From Flectonema sp. DT1601 (lineage: Eukaryota > Euglenozoa > Diplonemea > Diplonemida > Diplonemidae): a DNA stretch of 64,000 nt. The stretch is from assembly GCA_964019425.1 (NCBI GenBank), contig OZ025798.1, positions 868,001-932,000 on the forward strand. The letters run 5' to 3'. The first letter of the stretch is position 1. Every line of letters starts with the position of its first letter. The notes beneath the pieces were generated by a model. The model was not told the DNA's origin and did not search any database. It saw only the letters and a list, made by a program, of their open reading frames with translations. Positions 1 to 13,535 of this stretch are shown in pieces. The translations under genes were made by a program, and so were the position numbers.

Positions 1-3000
1 TTGCTGTTGTGCAGTTACGTTCTGCATTGGAAGAGTCCAACTCTAATCTAGCTGAAGGAGAAAAGCGAGTCAGAGAATTAGTTGAAGGTATGCATCCTAT
101 CTCTTTATGTCATCTGCTATAATTATAATTATCTGAAATCGTTTTTTAAATTAAATTAATTTTTCCCAACAGAACTTGACAGTGAGAAAGCAACAGTCAC
201 CGATTTATCCTCAAAGCTCCACCAACAACGAGAAAACACAATAGTCACTCAAAAAGCTGCTGCGGAAAAGCAAGAAGAAAACGTAGCTCAGGTTTTAGGC
301 ATCACATTGGAGTTGGGAATTAAAACAAAAACGATAAGCGATTTGGAAGATAAATTAAAGATTCTCGAAGACGATTTGAATGAAGAGATTGAAAGACTTC
401 GAAAAAAGAACTCACAACTTGAAGAAGACTGCTCCCTTCAAAATAAAGACAGCACTGCAGCTTTTGATGAATTAAAATTACAACGTGACTCTGACCGCGA
501 AGCACACGACTCCCAACTACAACAGCTAAAGAGTGAACAAACTGCTAAGATCAAATCCATTGAGGAGTCTTGTTCTGAACAGGTTACGGAATTACAAAGA
601 CAACTCTCTGAAGTAGAAGAACAACTAAAAGTATCTCAAGAAAGTATCACCTCAGCTTCTGAATTACAAATTACGACATCTCAACAGCTGACAGAACTCA
701 CTGAGAGTTCTGCTGCAACTCTAGCGGCATCAGAAGAACAACAGTCGTCTCTCAAAGATCAGATTGAACAGCTTGAATCTCAACTATCTCAACAAAAAGA
801 TGAAACTCAAAAAGAACTCAACGACGCAACAGAACAACAAGACACTATTAAACAACAAGTTACTGAGGTTGAGCAAAAACTCTCCGAGTCTGAAGAACAA
901 TACGCAACGTTGAAGTCAGAGTACAGTCAGCTTGAATCGCGTTTGGATGAGCAGGCCGCTTCCGCTGCAGATGGTTTGTGCGTTTCTTCTCTGGGGAATT
1001 GTGTAATATCAAAAGGAAAAAAAAGAAAGAAAAAAAAAATGAAACGAAAATAAATAAAGACAAGAGCATCACTGTGCGGCAGAGAATGAAAAAAAAAAAA
1101 AAAAAACCAAAAAAAAAAAAAAAAAAAAACGAGACAATAACTTTGCTAGCCTTCACTGCCTTAATAAAATACAACCGCAGAGAGAGGCCAACTCGACGAA
1201 AGCATTCAAGCACATCAGCAACGTGAATCAGAGTTGGAAGAAACTATTAAGTATGTTATTAGTTTTTATTGTTAAGATATATAATCCATGAATCATCTGG
1301 GAGACAATATCAACACAGGAATCACAAGACGAACGAGGAACAATTAACTTCTAAAATTGAAACCCTCGAAGGTCAACTGGCTGAACAACAAGTGGAATCG
1401 ATCGCAAAGAGCGGATTACTCGAAATTAGTATCGCAGATGTTGAATCTAAGAATACGGAATTAGAAAAAAATATTTCTGAACTGACTTTGCAAACTGACC
1501 AACTGACTGCATCAAACGAGGAACTTCAGGGAAAGATTAGGTGTGTACTCATTACTATGTGTTACAATATCTGTTGTAACGATTCTTATTATGAAACAAA
1601 CAAACACAGCGAGTTGGAAGCATCCTCGATAGAATTGTCGAGTCAGTTAGAAGCAGCAAATCACAACAACGCCGATGCTGAAGAACGAGCTACGAAGGCT
1701 TCTGAAGCAACGAATGAAACTACAGCGGAGTTAGCAGCCGCCGCTGAATCAATTGCGCAGTTAACTGAAGGTTAGCATTTTACTCTTGTCTAAAATTTTC
1801 AAAAAGAAAGGAAAAAATGGGGAAAAAAAAAAAAAAAAAAGTAATCTCTAAAAAGGTCTCAAAAAAAAGAAAACAATACGCCAGGCTCAAATAAGAAAAT
1901 AAAAATTAAGAAACAAAAGAACGATAAACAAAACCAATATTCATTATAACTAAATAATAAACAAAAAAAACCACAGATCGTGACAAGTTGTTAGCCGAGG
2001 CACAAGAACAGACGACTTTACTTTCGTCTACAGATGCTGAGCTGACGGCAATCACTGAGGGTATGTACAGCTGCGGTGTTATGATTATCACTTTAATTTA
2101 AAATAAATTAAACTTCTTACTCACAAAAACAGCTCGGGATGCTGCCTCTAAACAGGCTGAAGAAAGCACTGCTAAGATCGAAGCACTTCAGACAGAAATG
2201 GAGGATCTAAAAGATGGTATGTAGTTTTTTTTAAAATATTGACATCCCTTCCTCCCTACTGACTAGCATTTCATTTTTTTTAATCACTTCACTTTTAGTG
2301 AGTAAGTTATCCCAATACATGAAGCTTCTGTCATTTTTTTTTTTTTTTTCAGTTTAACCCTTATTACCTATTTTGGTATTGTAAAGTTTATCACTATTTT
2401 TACATTTGTCAAACTACCCCCCCCTAATAAAGTCTTACTATAAAATTAAAAGTGTGCCGCAGATAGGGAGATGGGACAATTTTTTTTTTTTTTTTTTTTA
2501 AAAAGATCACTCTGTTGTTAAGAGTACTTAGAACTAACTCTCTAAAAACAACCAGACAAGAATAAGCAAATCGAAAGTCTGGAAACGAAGGTAACGTCGA
2601 GTCTTGATACTAACACTTCGCTGACTAAATTATTGGAAGAGCAGACTTCTAAGATTGCTAAAAAGAAGAAGAAATTAAAATCAAAAATCGAATCTCTTGA
2701 AGACGAACTCAAAGATGGAGGTAGCGAGAACTCAGTTTTAGTGTTAAAGATCAGTGCAATGGAGAATACCATTTCTGGTTTAGAAAAGACTGTTGAGAAC
2801 GAAAAGTCATCTTCAGCAGAACTGACGGATAAAATAACTTCCCTCGAGAACAAGTTGGAGGAGAACTCGACATCTGCGGGTATCGCTACTGCATCGTCGG
2901 CCGCAGCCATCGCAATATTGGAAGAGAAGTTATCTGAACAGCAATCCGCATCTGACAAGAACATCGCTGGTCATGATGAAGAAAAACTGAATCTTACAAC

Positions 3001-6000
3001 GCAGATAACAACTCTAGACTCCAACATTATTGCTCTCACAGCACAAAGTGAAGAGCTTCAGACAAAATTAGACGAAAGCATAGCTGCGGCAGGTGTCCAA
3101 CAACAGACTCTCGAAGACAACATCACATCTCTGCAAACGCAACTGTCAACTGCAGAAGAACAAATTACAACTCTCTCTACTCAACTCGAGGAATCAAAAG
3201 CAACAGCTACCCAACAACAAGGATCGTTAGAAAGTCAACTATCTCAAGATAAGGAATCATTTATTTCCCAACAAGAAGAGTTACAGGCTAAATTAACAGA
3301 CCTTCAATCGAAATTAGACGCCACAAACAGCGAGGCAGCAGATCAAAAAGAAGCGGCTGGGTGTGAAAGTGAATCTCTAAACACCAAAATAAATGAACTG
3401 ACGTCAGCATTGGAAGTAGCAAGCACGGCAGCTACGGATCAAAAAACTGAATATGAAACACTAAAGAACTCGCTGGAGAGTAACATAGCGCAGTTGGAAG
3501 CTGATGCAACCACCGCAGCTGCAACTTCAGCAGATCAACAGACTGCTTTTGAATCTGAAAAGGACAGTTTAGGAGCTAAGATATCGGACTTAGAAGCTCA
3601 ACTTGAGGCACTCGATAATGATGCGTCCCAGCAAAAGGAATTATTGGAAAAGCAGTGTGCTGATGCAGCTGCTGCTCACGGACAAGAAAAAGAAACTCTT
3701 GATGCAACAGTTGCGGACTTAGAAACTAAATTGGCAACACTACAAACTGACTCTGAACAGCAGCAGAAAGATTCCTTAGAAAAACAGGGGGCAGAGGCTG
3801 ACACCTATGCACAAGAAAGGGGAACTTTAGAATCTAAAATCACAGACTTGGAAACTCAACTAAGTGAATCAAGTACTGCTGCCTTACAACAAAAAGAGGA
3901 ACTAGAGCAGCAGATAGCTGCGGGGAACACTGAGAGAGACACTCTCGAATCAACTATATCAGATCTTCGTAACCAGATAGAAGTCTCAAATGGAGACGCT
4001 TCACAACAACAAGCAACCTCAGAACAAGAAAGAGAAGAACTCAACTCTAAAGTAGCTGACTTGGAAGGACAGTTGGAAGAGTCAGCAACTGCTGCAGCAA
4101 ATGAAAAAAACGCATTGGAGCAGCAGTTGACAGATGCCACGGCAGCTGCTGATAATGAGAAAGCTGAACTTGAAAAGCAACTCGATGAAGCAATCTCTAA
4201 GTTGGAAAGTGAGAAGCAGATCTTAGCGGATTCAAATGCAGAGCTTGAGGAGAAGATTGTTGCATCTCAAGTGGAATCAACTTCAGTTCAACAAGACCTG
4301 CAATCAAAGAATGAGACACTCGAATCAGATTTGACAGATCTACAAAAGCAACTCGACACCGCTATTGAGAAGGCTGCAGCTGGTGTGTACTATTTTCGCC
4401 TTCTCAGTCAATGCTTCCATGCATCTGATAACGAACAAACGTACCACACTAATTACCACAGATATATCATCCTTGACAGCAAAGGAAGCAGAACTCCAGG
4501 AACAGCTTGAAGACCAGCAGTCAGGCACGTTATTTTTCTGTATTTTATTTTATCCCGAAAAGTACCAGCGGCACACTTCTCTTTCCCCCCCTTGTTTTGT
4601 TTTCTTATTTTCATTATGTTTATTTACCCTAAGAACCGGACGTCGTACAATTTAAAATACTTTTTCAATAATTTTGTTTTGATTTTTGTTACACAGCTAG
4701 AGTTACTGGCTTTGGATTATTTACCAAGAGATAAACAAACAGATTTCCAGACGGAGAAACTCATCTTAGAAGAAGAAGTTGAGACTTTGACTGAAGACAA
4801 AGAAGAAGCACTTGCAGAAGCAGAGCGTATGAAGAAAGACTCTGAAGAAGACATGGAGAAGATAATCGCAGCTCATTCAGAAGAGATTGAAAAGAACGAA
4901 ACTGCAGCAAATGAGTACGCAGCACTTCTGGAAGCTCGTGTTTCTGAATTAGAAGACAAGTTAAAAGAACTACAGGGTGACTTATCAGATGAAAAGTCGA
5001 AAGCTGAATTAGATCTTTTGGAGCTGAAGAAGAAAAAAGACGAAGAGCGTGACAGTGAACGCCAACGTCTCAACGACGAAAAAGCTGAGCTCGAAGAAAA
5101 AGTTAAAGCCCGTGGAAAGTATAAGTACAAATCATCTCTCATTTCTCAACTTATTACTTGTGGTCAACTGGCCGTACCATCAAGTGCTCCACGACTTGCA
5201 CCACCTTCTGATATCCTCGCTTCATTAAATCCTGAGCACGTGAAACAAGCTGTTCGATACAGGTTGATCATCGCTGGTCATCAACATACTGGTAAGTCAT
5301 CAGTGTATAAGTGTTTAAGTCATGAGGGGTCTGTTGGTATTCTCAGCAAGAAAGCTCCAGACGTTGTAAGCCCAACAACAACAATGCAATGCACTGAACA
5401 CACTGTTAGAGAGAAGGGTAAGGGTTTCTTATCAAAAAAGAGTTCTTTAACAACTCATTTCCAAGTTTGGGACACACCATCCGATTTGAAAGTAATGACA
5501 GCCCTTCCAGAAGGAGTACTTCCGATAACAGGATGTGCTTATGTCTTAACTTATTACTTAACCAGAGAATTTAGGTCAGAGTCTCAACGTATGGAAGAGG
5601 TTCTATACTCAATATTAACTAACACTCGTACAAAACTTGAGAAGGCGAAGATGAAGCTACCAATCCTTCTAATCGGAACTAGAAAAGACATGCTTCCATC
5701 AAAAGATAGCAGTGTACTCATGGGAAAGATTAACGAAGCAAGAAGATGGTTCAACGATAATCCAGTTGCAAAAGATTATTTTAGTTTGGTTGGTGTTTAT
5801 GCTTCTTCTTGTAAAGACTGGTCGATTTACAGTGACACTGGAAAGAATGGAATTACAACCTTCGGAGGAATCATGACATACGTTGCTGAAGAGATTCGAA
5901 GAATATATCCAAACACTCCCCCAGCGTTACTCGATGAAAAGGTTCATGGTGCTGATGCTGATTTGGGAGAATGGCTCACAGGAAATAAGTCTGTTACATC

Positions 6001-7299
6001 AGACAGTCAAAGAATGGCTCTATCAATACACAAAGCACTGCTCTCGTCTATTATGTCTATTGACATTATGAAGCGAAGAGGTGCATGGCTTCTTGGTAAT
6101 CAAGAATTTCGTGGAATAATCCAAGACAACATACCTGATCATGTTCTTGAAGAAAAACCTGATTTGGTAAACACATTTATATCAGTGTTTGAAGCAAGAG
6201 GATTTATACTACATATTCGAGACACTGAGTTTGATGATATCCAGGAATCGTGTTACGTAATTAAGGTTGGCATCCTTATCGATTTTATAACATCGTTGAT
6301 GCTTCCAACTTTATACTTGCAATTAGTTCCTTCATATGCTAATGATAAGCCTGGTTATTTAAAAACATCGATGCTTAAATCAAGCGGGTTCAACATTGAA
6401 GAAGTTTGGAGACCTGATTGGGAACTTATCTTTGACGGACACCTAACAGGAACATCAACCAGCTCACTGCTGAAGTATGTGTTATATAGAAAGACTATTG
6501 AGATAAAACAACAACAACAACAAACAAATAAAACAAAATAGGAACTCATTGGCTTTCCGTAACGATCCAATGCTCGGAAACAGTCTATTAGAATGTCTTC
6601 ATTGTGGATTCAGAATGAAGTATGTGTCATAGTAATACCTTTATAAGACAACAACAGTTTAAAACAACAACAACAAAAAACAGAACAACAAAAGAAGAGA
6701 GAATCACATTCGTCACAGGTGTTGCTATACGATCACTCGTACCAGAATTAGAGAGCATCTTTATAGCTCTCTTCGATAAACACAACACTGGATGGACTGG
6801 TGCAACAGCAAAGATCGATTCTATTTCCCAACAAGACATTGTCAAAGTCCAAAAAAAGATTTTCTCTGAACAGGACCAATGTCTATTGTGGAATGACGCT
6901 GTCGCATTCAACAGAGGAGACGCTTGGACGTTTATTCGAATGAGAGGAAACTCAATTATTGTTTGCACAGGAAAGTCAGATCCGGGAATGTTCTCAGATA
7001 TGAAGACTGTCATTCAGGAGATATTTAGTATCGCAACTTTTAAAGATGGAATGAAGTTGGATCATTTACCAACCCTATCACCTGCTCATCAAGATGGTAT
7101 AAAGGAATCATCTTCTATTAGTGATTACATGAATGGTTTAGACAAAGATGAGATTAGAGGAATATCATTTCCATCCGATTCGTTAGACAGAGATTCTGGA
7201 AGAAGACGACCTCCAGTCTCTGTCCACAGAGACAGCAATGGATCTGGAACTCCTGCTGGTGGTAAGATAGCAGCTGATCGTATGGCTATGTTCCAATAA
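1..7299 (+). CDS. ROCO-type Roc-COR GTPase with giant coiled-coil N-terminus (5' end outside window)
   Basis: The protein begins upstream of the window. In-frame exons that I can join are 1-87, 173-973, 1181-1250, 1319-1540, 1610-1770, 1977-2060, 2133-2216, 2556-4382, 4462-4524, 4701-6474, 6542-6619 and 6684-7299. Codons continue in phase across every junction. Up to about 5120 the product is almost uninterrupted coiled coil rich in E, K, Q, S and A. A Ras-of-complex domain follows, with P-loop GHQHTGKS near 5273, the switch-like segment VWDTPSD, and LIGTRKD in the base-recognition position. A COR-like region follows (about 5940-7000), then a short charged tail. ROCO proteins are dimeric GTPases; no kinase domain or leucine-rich repeats are visible, so the coiled coil takes the usual repeat position. 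The intron 4525-4700 appears to use a GC donor. AATAAA overlaps the stop region. Confidence is high for Roc, moderate for the exact COR limits. Confidence 0.85.
2375..2426 (+). repeat. Dispersed repeat, copy A (intronic)
   Basis: Diverged member of a ~48-bp family with core (A/T)AAGTT-x-x-TC/GTTACT-x-TTTTTACAT-TTGTCAAA-x-T-x-CCCCC. It lies in the 339-nt intron of the ROCO gene, just after TTAACCCTTATTACC, which itself resembles the end of the MITE at 48.6 kb. Confidence 0.5.
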
Positions 7300-8767
7300 A
7301 ATGGATGATTTTTTGTTTATTTATATATTTCCGTCCCTTTCCCATGCATTGTTTCCTTTTACGGAAGTAAGAAAATAAGTTCAGTCGTCTGGAGGAGGTT
7401 TAAGTTATCGATTTCTTTACACAAGTCACTCTACATGTGTATGTGTGTGTTGCAATCGCATCTCAAGGATTCAATGCAAATACGAAGCACATCGTTGTAT
7501 TATGCTATGCATATTCCGCACAGACGAAACAGTATTTTTTCTGGTGAACTTATTTTCATTCTCTCTCTCTCTCTCTCTCTTTTTTTTTTTTTTTCATTCT
7601 TTGCGACTTAGAATTAAAAATCTGTTTTGTTTTATTGTATCATTATTATACAAAGTTGGTTACCACATTGAGTCAATGGGAAATGCCCATCAGTAAAAAA
7701 AAAAGTTCTTTTTTTTTCCCCCCTTATTTTTTAAAACAAATAGCAAAAACATCTTAGGTATGGCGCAGTTTTTCTTCACTTCGTCTGTTGCTAATGTCAA
7801 TTTTCCCTTTCAAAAAAAAAAAAAAAAAAGGAAAGGAAAGGCGATGTTTGTACTTTCAGTCTTCTGCGCTGGTCGTTTGTAAAAAAACAAACGTTTGGAT
7901 CCCTAGCCATGCAAACCCATCATCGTGGTTTTCGTATACCTTCCTATCATTTGTTGCGTAAAGTAGTTTGGCGCTGTGATGTGCCAAGAGTCACATGGTG
8001 CTTAAAAAAAAGACGGCAATCCTGCTGTCATTTTCCTCGAGTTTAGTAATTTTATCTTCTGAATGAAGGGATCTCAGATTTAGTTTTTTTTGGATGAAAA
8101 GGCTCATTTCATCTCTGTTTAGTTATCATGAGGTGTTGAATTGATATTATCCGTTCTGGTGTTGTTGTGTTGCAGCAATTATGGGTAAGAAAAAAAAAAA
8201 AGAGAGGAAAAGGGACAAAATATATCTTCCCCTTAAGATCATTAAAGTTGTTACTGTTTACTACGTTGTCAAAGTTTCACCCCTTTGAACCTGTATTTTT
8301 GTTACGTCTAGTTTGTTTTTGAGGCATTCGTCCGAACTGAGATTTATTACTTTTTACTAAGATGATAAACTGTTAGTGGGTTTGGTGGATGTTAACACTT
8401 CTGAAAAAAGGTGGAGAAGGAGAACAAAAAAAAAAAAAAAAAAAAATGACCAATAATAAGCACAACCAACCGAAAGTGACCCGTCGCCGTCCCCTCATAG
8501 TAAGGAGAAAAACAAAACAAAAAAAAAAAAAAAAAAAACATCTGAAAAAAAAAAAAAAAAAAAAAAAAAAATAGAATGAGTTTTTCTCTCATTTCATCCG
8601 CTTTATGTAAGTCTTCTGCACAGTTTTTTATACGATCTTTTGTTTTGAGGATTATTGATTATTGTTGCCTTGTTTTTTATTATTATTTTATCATTGGATT
8701 TAAACAGGCTCCACACCAACCTTTCGAGAGGACCAAAAAAAAGGGGGGGTCGAAATATAAAACAAAA
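7300..8767. other. Intergenic region, AT-rich, no gene seen
   Basis: No convincing coding sequence on either strand. It holds a (CT)n tract near 7560-7580, several A or T runs of 12-26 nt, a small perfect hairpin at 7874-7893 (CGTTTGT / ACAAACG) and one copy of a dispersed repeat (about 8241-8284). The last 70 nt contain the AG that precedes the ARP3 start. Confidence 0.7.
8241..8284 (+). repeat. Dispersed repeat, copy B
   Basis: Shares TAAAGTTGTTACTGTTT and TTGTCAAAGTTTCACCCCT with copy C, over 33 kb away. It lies in the gap before ARP3. Confidence 0.7.
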
Positions 8768-10246
8768 ATGTTTTCGAAACCAGCAGTTGTAATGGACAAC
8801 GGTACCGGATACAGTAAGATTGGTTACTCATGGTGTACAGAACCGAACTTTGTGTTTCCTACTTGTGTAGCGGAGCCTCCACTTCAGAATCAAAGAGACA
8901 CATTAGATGACTTAGATTTCTATATTGGGAATGAAGCAGCTGACATGGTAGCATACGCTCCTCAAAAATACCAAAGTTACAATCCAATCAAACACGGTAT
9001 TGTTGAGAATTGGGATCAAATGGAAAAGTTATGGCAGCAAAGTATCTACAAATATCTACGAGCTGAACCTGAAGAGCATGCTTTCATCTTAACAGAAAGT
9101 CCATTTAACCCTCCAGAAAACAGAGAATACACTGCTGAGATTATGTTTGAAACATTCGGTGTTGGGGGACTACATATCGCTATTCAGGCTGTATTATCAC
9201 TCATTGCCTCAACATATGCTCCACGTAAAGGAGGAAAACCGTCAACTGGAAGTTTAACTGGAACTGTAATCGACTCTGGAGATGGTGTTACTCACGTTAT
9301 CCCTGTTTGTGAAGGATACGTTATTCAGAGTGGTATCAAGCATATTAACCTTGCAGGTAAGGATATCACTAAATTCATATTTGATATGATTAAAGAACGT
9401 GAAATCACTAACCCTGAAGTCAACATGATGATGGAAGCTCAGAAAATCAAAGAAGAACTATCCTCAGTTTGTAGCAACTTACCAAAAGAGTTCGCAAAAT
9501 ACGATGCTAATCCTGAGAAATACATTAGAAAATGGGATGGAACCGTTCCAAAAACAAAAACCACATGGGAGATTGACGTCGGTCCTGAACAATTCTTAGG
9601 ACCAGAGTTGTTTTTCCACCCGGAAATATTCTCTCTTGAACACACAACACCGCTTCCTCAATTGATTGACGGTACGTCTTTCTTTCTGTCTTTCTTAAAA
9701 CGCATAAAAAAACTTAACAAAACAAACACAACTAAACATCAACAGATATGATTTGCGGCTGTCCAATTGACACCAGAAGAGGATTATTTAAGAACATTGT
9801 CCTATCAGGTGGATCAACAATGTTCCCTCACTTCGGGAGGTATGTTTTCTGTGCCATCTTTGTCACGTATACGACTGGGGAAAAAAAAAAAACTCAACTC
9901 AGACGACTTCAAAGAGACATTAAATCTCGTGTAGATGCTCGTATGGAAGTTGACTTCTCTCGTAGAAAGGATAAGTCAGGTGGTGTGACTGATATTGAAG
10001 TAAATGTTTTATCGCATTCATATCAGGTATGTGTTGTGTTGTTGTTTATGGACACGGTAATATATTGGAGAGGGGAGGAGAAAAAAAAATAAGAATAAAA
10101 AACAGAAATACGCTGTCTGGTTTGGTGGTGCAATGCTTGCTGACTCTGAGCACTTTGCCTCAATGGTAAAGACAAGAGCAGAGTATGAGGAACACGGACC
10201 TTCAATCTGTAGAACATCCGCAGTAAGCGGCGACATCTTCTCATAG
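8768..10246 (+). CDS. ARP3: Actin-related protein 3 (Arp2/3 complex)
   Basis: Exons 8768-9671, 9746-9839, 9903-10026 and 10106-10246 join in frame to 420 aa, the usual ARP3 length. The N-terminus [15 protein letters not shown] is the actin-fold phosphate loop. The second loop is [14 protein letters not shown], the ARP3-typical stretch LSGGSTMF is present, and the C-terminus has [10 protein letters not shown] and [10 protein letters not shown], which are diagnostic for ARP3 over actin. ARP3 pairs with ARP2 to nucleate branched actin filaments, so the cell probably makes lamellipodial or endocytic actin. I chose the ATG at 8768 because the family N-terminus starts there; upstream in-frame codons look like UTR. 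All three introns are under 85 nt. Confidence 0.96.
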
Positions 10247-11016
10247 GTTGGAGTTATGGTAGTGGAGAAGTCATTTTCAGCACCAGCACCTAGGTGAACG
10301 AATTCAGCAGCGAATGCTTCGGGTGAGACATTTACTAAGTTACTAGTGTTCCATTCTTGCCTTTAAATAAAATTAACTCCCAAGAAAAAAAAAAAAAAAA
10401 AAAACAAGGAAGGAAAAAAAAAAAGAAAAAAAGAAAGAACAATACCGTACCAGTGTTCTGGCTTCGAGTGGTGTACCCGTCCGTCTGTGGATGTATCCGT
10501 GTTGCTTTAATTTTGACTTACATCCCTAGTGCTATTATAGTTGTCTTGTCTTTAGTTCTTTTTTTCTTTTATATGTTTCTGCCCTCAATTCTCGTTTATT
10601 CTGCAGTTCTCTATGACACCTGTTGGAGAACATAGCACCCTAAACATGTTACAATGAAAGCAATAGTTCGATTCCCCATCTTTTCTTTTTTTTCCCCTTT
10701 TCCCCCACCCATTCTTTATTCCCGAGTGGAAAATGTTAGGTTCAGTTGTTTTTTTTTCCCCACCATTTTTCTCGGACAAGTTGAAAAAGATGAATAAATG
10801 AAAAACTCAGAGGCATTTATCTGGAAAAATGAAACAACAAAAAAAAAAAAAAAAAAAGAAAAGCAAGAAAATAGGAAACACTATTTTTTTTATTTAAAAA
10901 AAAAAAAAATAATTGAGACAACGAAACCGCCAATTCGGATTTTTTACAAGCAACAGTTACTTCGTAACGAGAGTATAATCTTAAATTCCTTCTACAATAC
11001 AGAATAAAACAACAGC
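10247..11016. other. Intergenic region
   Basis: ARP3 3' flank with AATAAA-like sequence near 10365, several A runs and T-rich stretches. A CAG 15 nt before the next ATG fits a splice acceptor. I see no gene. Confidence 0.6.
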
Positions 11017-13535
11017 ATGTTCAGGAGAGGAGTTAAGGGCATAAATCAAGCTAGATGGCTCACTGCAAAGCCACTGGCCCAGAGAGTCTTCACATCGGAA
11101 GATGAAAACTTATTAAAGCAAGTCAACAAGTTGATATGTTGCGATGACGCTGAGGGACACGAGAATGGGGCTTTAAGGATTGGCCGACAGTTCTGTAAAT
11201 CGTTTGATATTGAAATTATCAAAGGAAGGGAAATTTCTTCAAAATATATGAAAATAATGCGAGAACACGCACCTGAGTTACTGGAACACGCTAGGGTTGT
11301 TGGACATGAACGCCGCTTATCAACGCCATTTGTAGAAAGCAGTTACAGCAGTTTCAAAGTTACTCCGCAACTGGAGGCTCGCAATAGTGAGCTTTACAAA
11401 AAGCTTCAAAACTATTTAATAGTCGATTTTGAAACAACAACTGTTGAGAAGCACAAAAGAAAAGCATCTCCATTTACGAACGAAAACAGGGTCGTTTACA
11501 CTGCGTATGAATATGCTAACGAGAAAGCTGTTGTCGAGGGACCGTTTTCTGATAGAACTGGTTACCAGAAATCATTCCCGTGTTTGAAGAATGTCGACGT
11601 TCTTGTTGGACACAACATAAAGTTCGACTTGCTGTACATTTGGGATTTCCCAAAACTGAAAGAGTTCTTCTTAAAAGGAGGACTTATCTGGGACACTATG
11701 TACGCCGAGTACCTGATCGAAGGGCATTCAGACGGTGTGCGTCTTCGTTTAGACGATTTGTCACTTACATACGGTGGTACTCAAAAAGACGATTTCATAA
11801 AACAACAATGGAAGAAGGGAATTGACACCGCAGATATCGACCAAGCAACGATGGTTGAGTACGCCATGAATGATGCTATTAACACAAGAATAATATACGA
11901 AAATCAAATTGGAATATTAAATATCTCAAACAGATTACCCATGGTGATTAGTCACACGGAAGGTCTACTCGCAACAACAGAGATGGAATACAACGGACTT
12001 TTTGTTGACAACGAAGTCACAAACACACTCAACTCAGGATACATTTCAAAGATTGAGAAGGCTGAAAAGGAATTAGCAGCCCTTCACACGCCCAAAGAAG
12101 TCGTAAGTTTTAACAAGAAACACATGGACAAGATGGTTGGAGAGCCAGCTGAATTTAATTGGGGAAGCGTTGCTCAGCTTAGAGCCTTACTTTACGGTGG
12201 TGTTGTAAAGTACAGCACAACTGTTGAAGGGGAACCAACAAAGGCAGGGAAAGCACGCACTAAACGTATACAGGAGGAAGTTTCGTTCGAGGGTATCGTC
12301 CCAAAGACGTGGATGCAAGAAAACGAGTACACTTATGCTTCTGATGGTGTTTGGACTGTTACTGATAGAATTATTGAAGCCTTGGGTGATAGTTTTGAAA
12401 CAGAAGTTTGGGCTCAGGCAATCAGCATCCTCAGAACAATTAAAAAACTTAAAAAGTTATCTGTCTATCTGAACAATTTCGAGGCTCTACAAGATAAAAA
12501 TAAATTAATCCATCCGTCATTAAATCACACTGTAACCAGAACAGGAAGACTATCAGCTGCTAACCCAAATATGCAAAACATCCCAAGAGGGAAAGGTGTA
12601 AAGGAATGTCTAACTACGAGATTTAAAGGAGGATGTATGCTTGAGTCTGATTACTCTCAGTTAGAAGTATTTGTCTTAGCACTTCTATCACAGGATATCA
12701 ATCTTGGAGCAGAGTTATCAACTGGTACCGATCTCCACTGTAAACGTCTCGCTCGTATCCGTGATCTCCCATATGATAAAGTACTTGACCTTTGCAAAGT
12801 ACAAAAATTACCTGAGTGGGAAGAAGCTCGTACTAAGGCTAAGATTTTTCAATTTCAGGTTTGCAATTTTTTTTTTTTTTTTTTTTTTTAAACTTAAAAA
12901 GTTCAACGAATAGACCAAACAAACAACAACAAAAACAGCGTCAATACGGTGCTGGTACTACGAGTCTTTCAAGAACAACAGGTCTACCAGTCAAAGAGAT
13001 TGAAAGAATGATTAAAGTAGAACAAGAAGCCTATCCTAGTGTTGAAGACTTCTTTGTTCAGGTTAAAAACAGTTGCATCGACTCGGCCCAACAGCTGGGA
13101 GAAGAACGTGGATTTTACGATTCACCGTCTGGAAACAGATGGTATTTCGATGCTCAACCTTCTCGCCATACATATGGAAAAAGCAACAAGAAAGAATTTA
13201 GAAAGCAAGCTTTGCTGAATTATCCGGTTCAAGGGTTTGCTGCAGAAATTGTTTTAGTATGTTTGGGAAAGCTATGGAGGCATTTTATGTCTTGCGGTAA
13301 CTACAGTGAATCGGGTGGTTTCGATACGCCTGCAAGAGCGTTGTTGTGTAATACTGTGCATGATTGTGTTTGGGTAGACTCACAAGCGGAAGTCGCTGAG
13401 CAAGTTAAAGTTGACGTTGAGAAGGTTTTAGCAGGAGTTCGTGAAGCCTTTGATGAGAATGGCTACTCTATTAACTCATGGTTAAAATTCAGAACCGATA
13501 CTGAAATGGGATCGGATATGGCTTCTTTGCACTAG
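11017..13535 (+). CDS. Family A DNA polymerase with 3'-5' exonuclease, probably organellar (POP-like)
   Basis: Exons 11017-12858 and 12939-13535 give 812 aa. The N-terminus (MFRRGVKGINQARWLTAKPLAQR) is basic and free of acidic residues, like a mitochondrial presequence. The exonuclease module has VDFETTT (Exo I), VGHNIKFDLLYIWD (Exo II) and YAMNDA (Exo III). The polymerase module has NPNMQNIPRG, motif A DYSQLE, motif B split around the intron and completed by RQYGAG, and motif C VHDCVWVD. The catalytic aspartates of motifs A and C are present. Plant and protist organellar polymerases have this layout, though they are often nearer 1000 aa, and phage-type polymerases are similar. The intron falls inside the O-helix motif. 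Function as a polymerase is nearly certain; mitochondrial location is inferred from the N-terminus. Confidence 0.92.

Noticed and set aside
2542-2964. Minus-strand open frames opposite coiled-coil exons
   Set aside because: They are shadows of biased codon use (Glu, Gln, Ser) on the + strand. No - strand gene was supported anywhere.
8735-8767. CGAGAGGACCAAA before ARP3 as a relic of the 86-bp unit (CGAGATGCGAGTTAGACCAAA)
   Set aside because: The match is short and gapped; it is not strong enough to call a leader relic.
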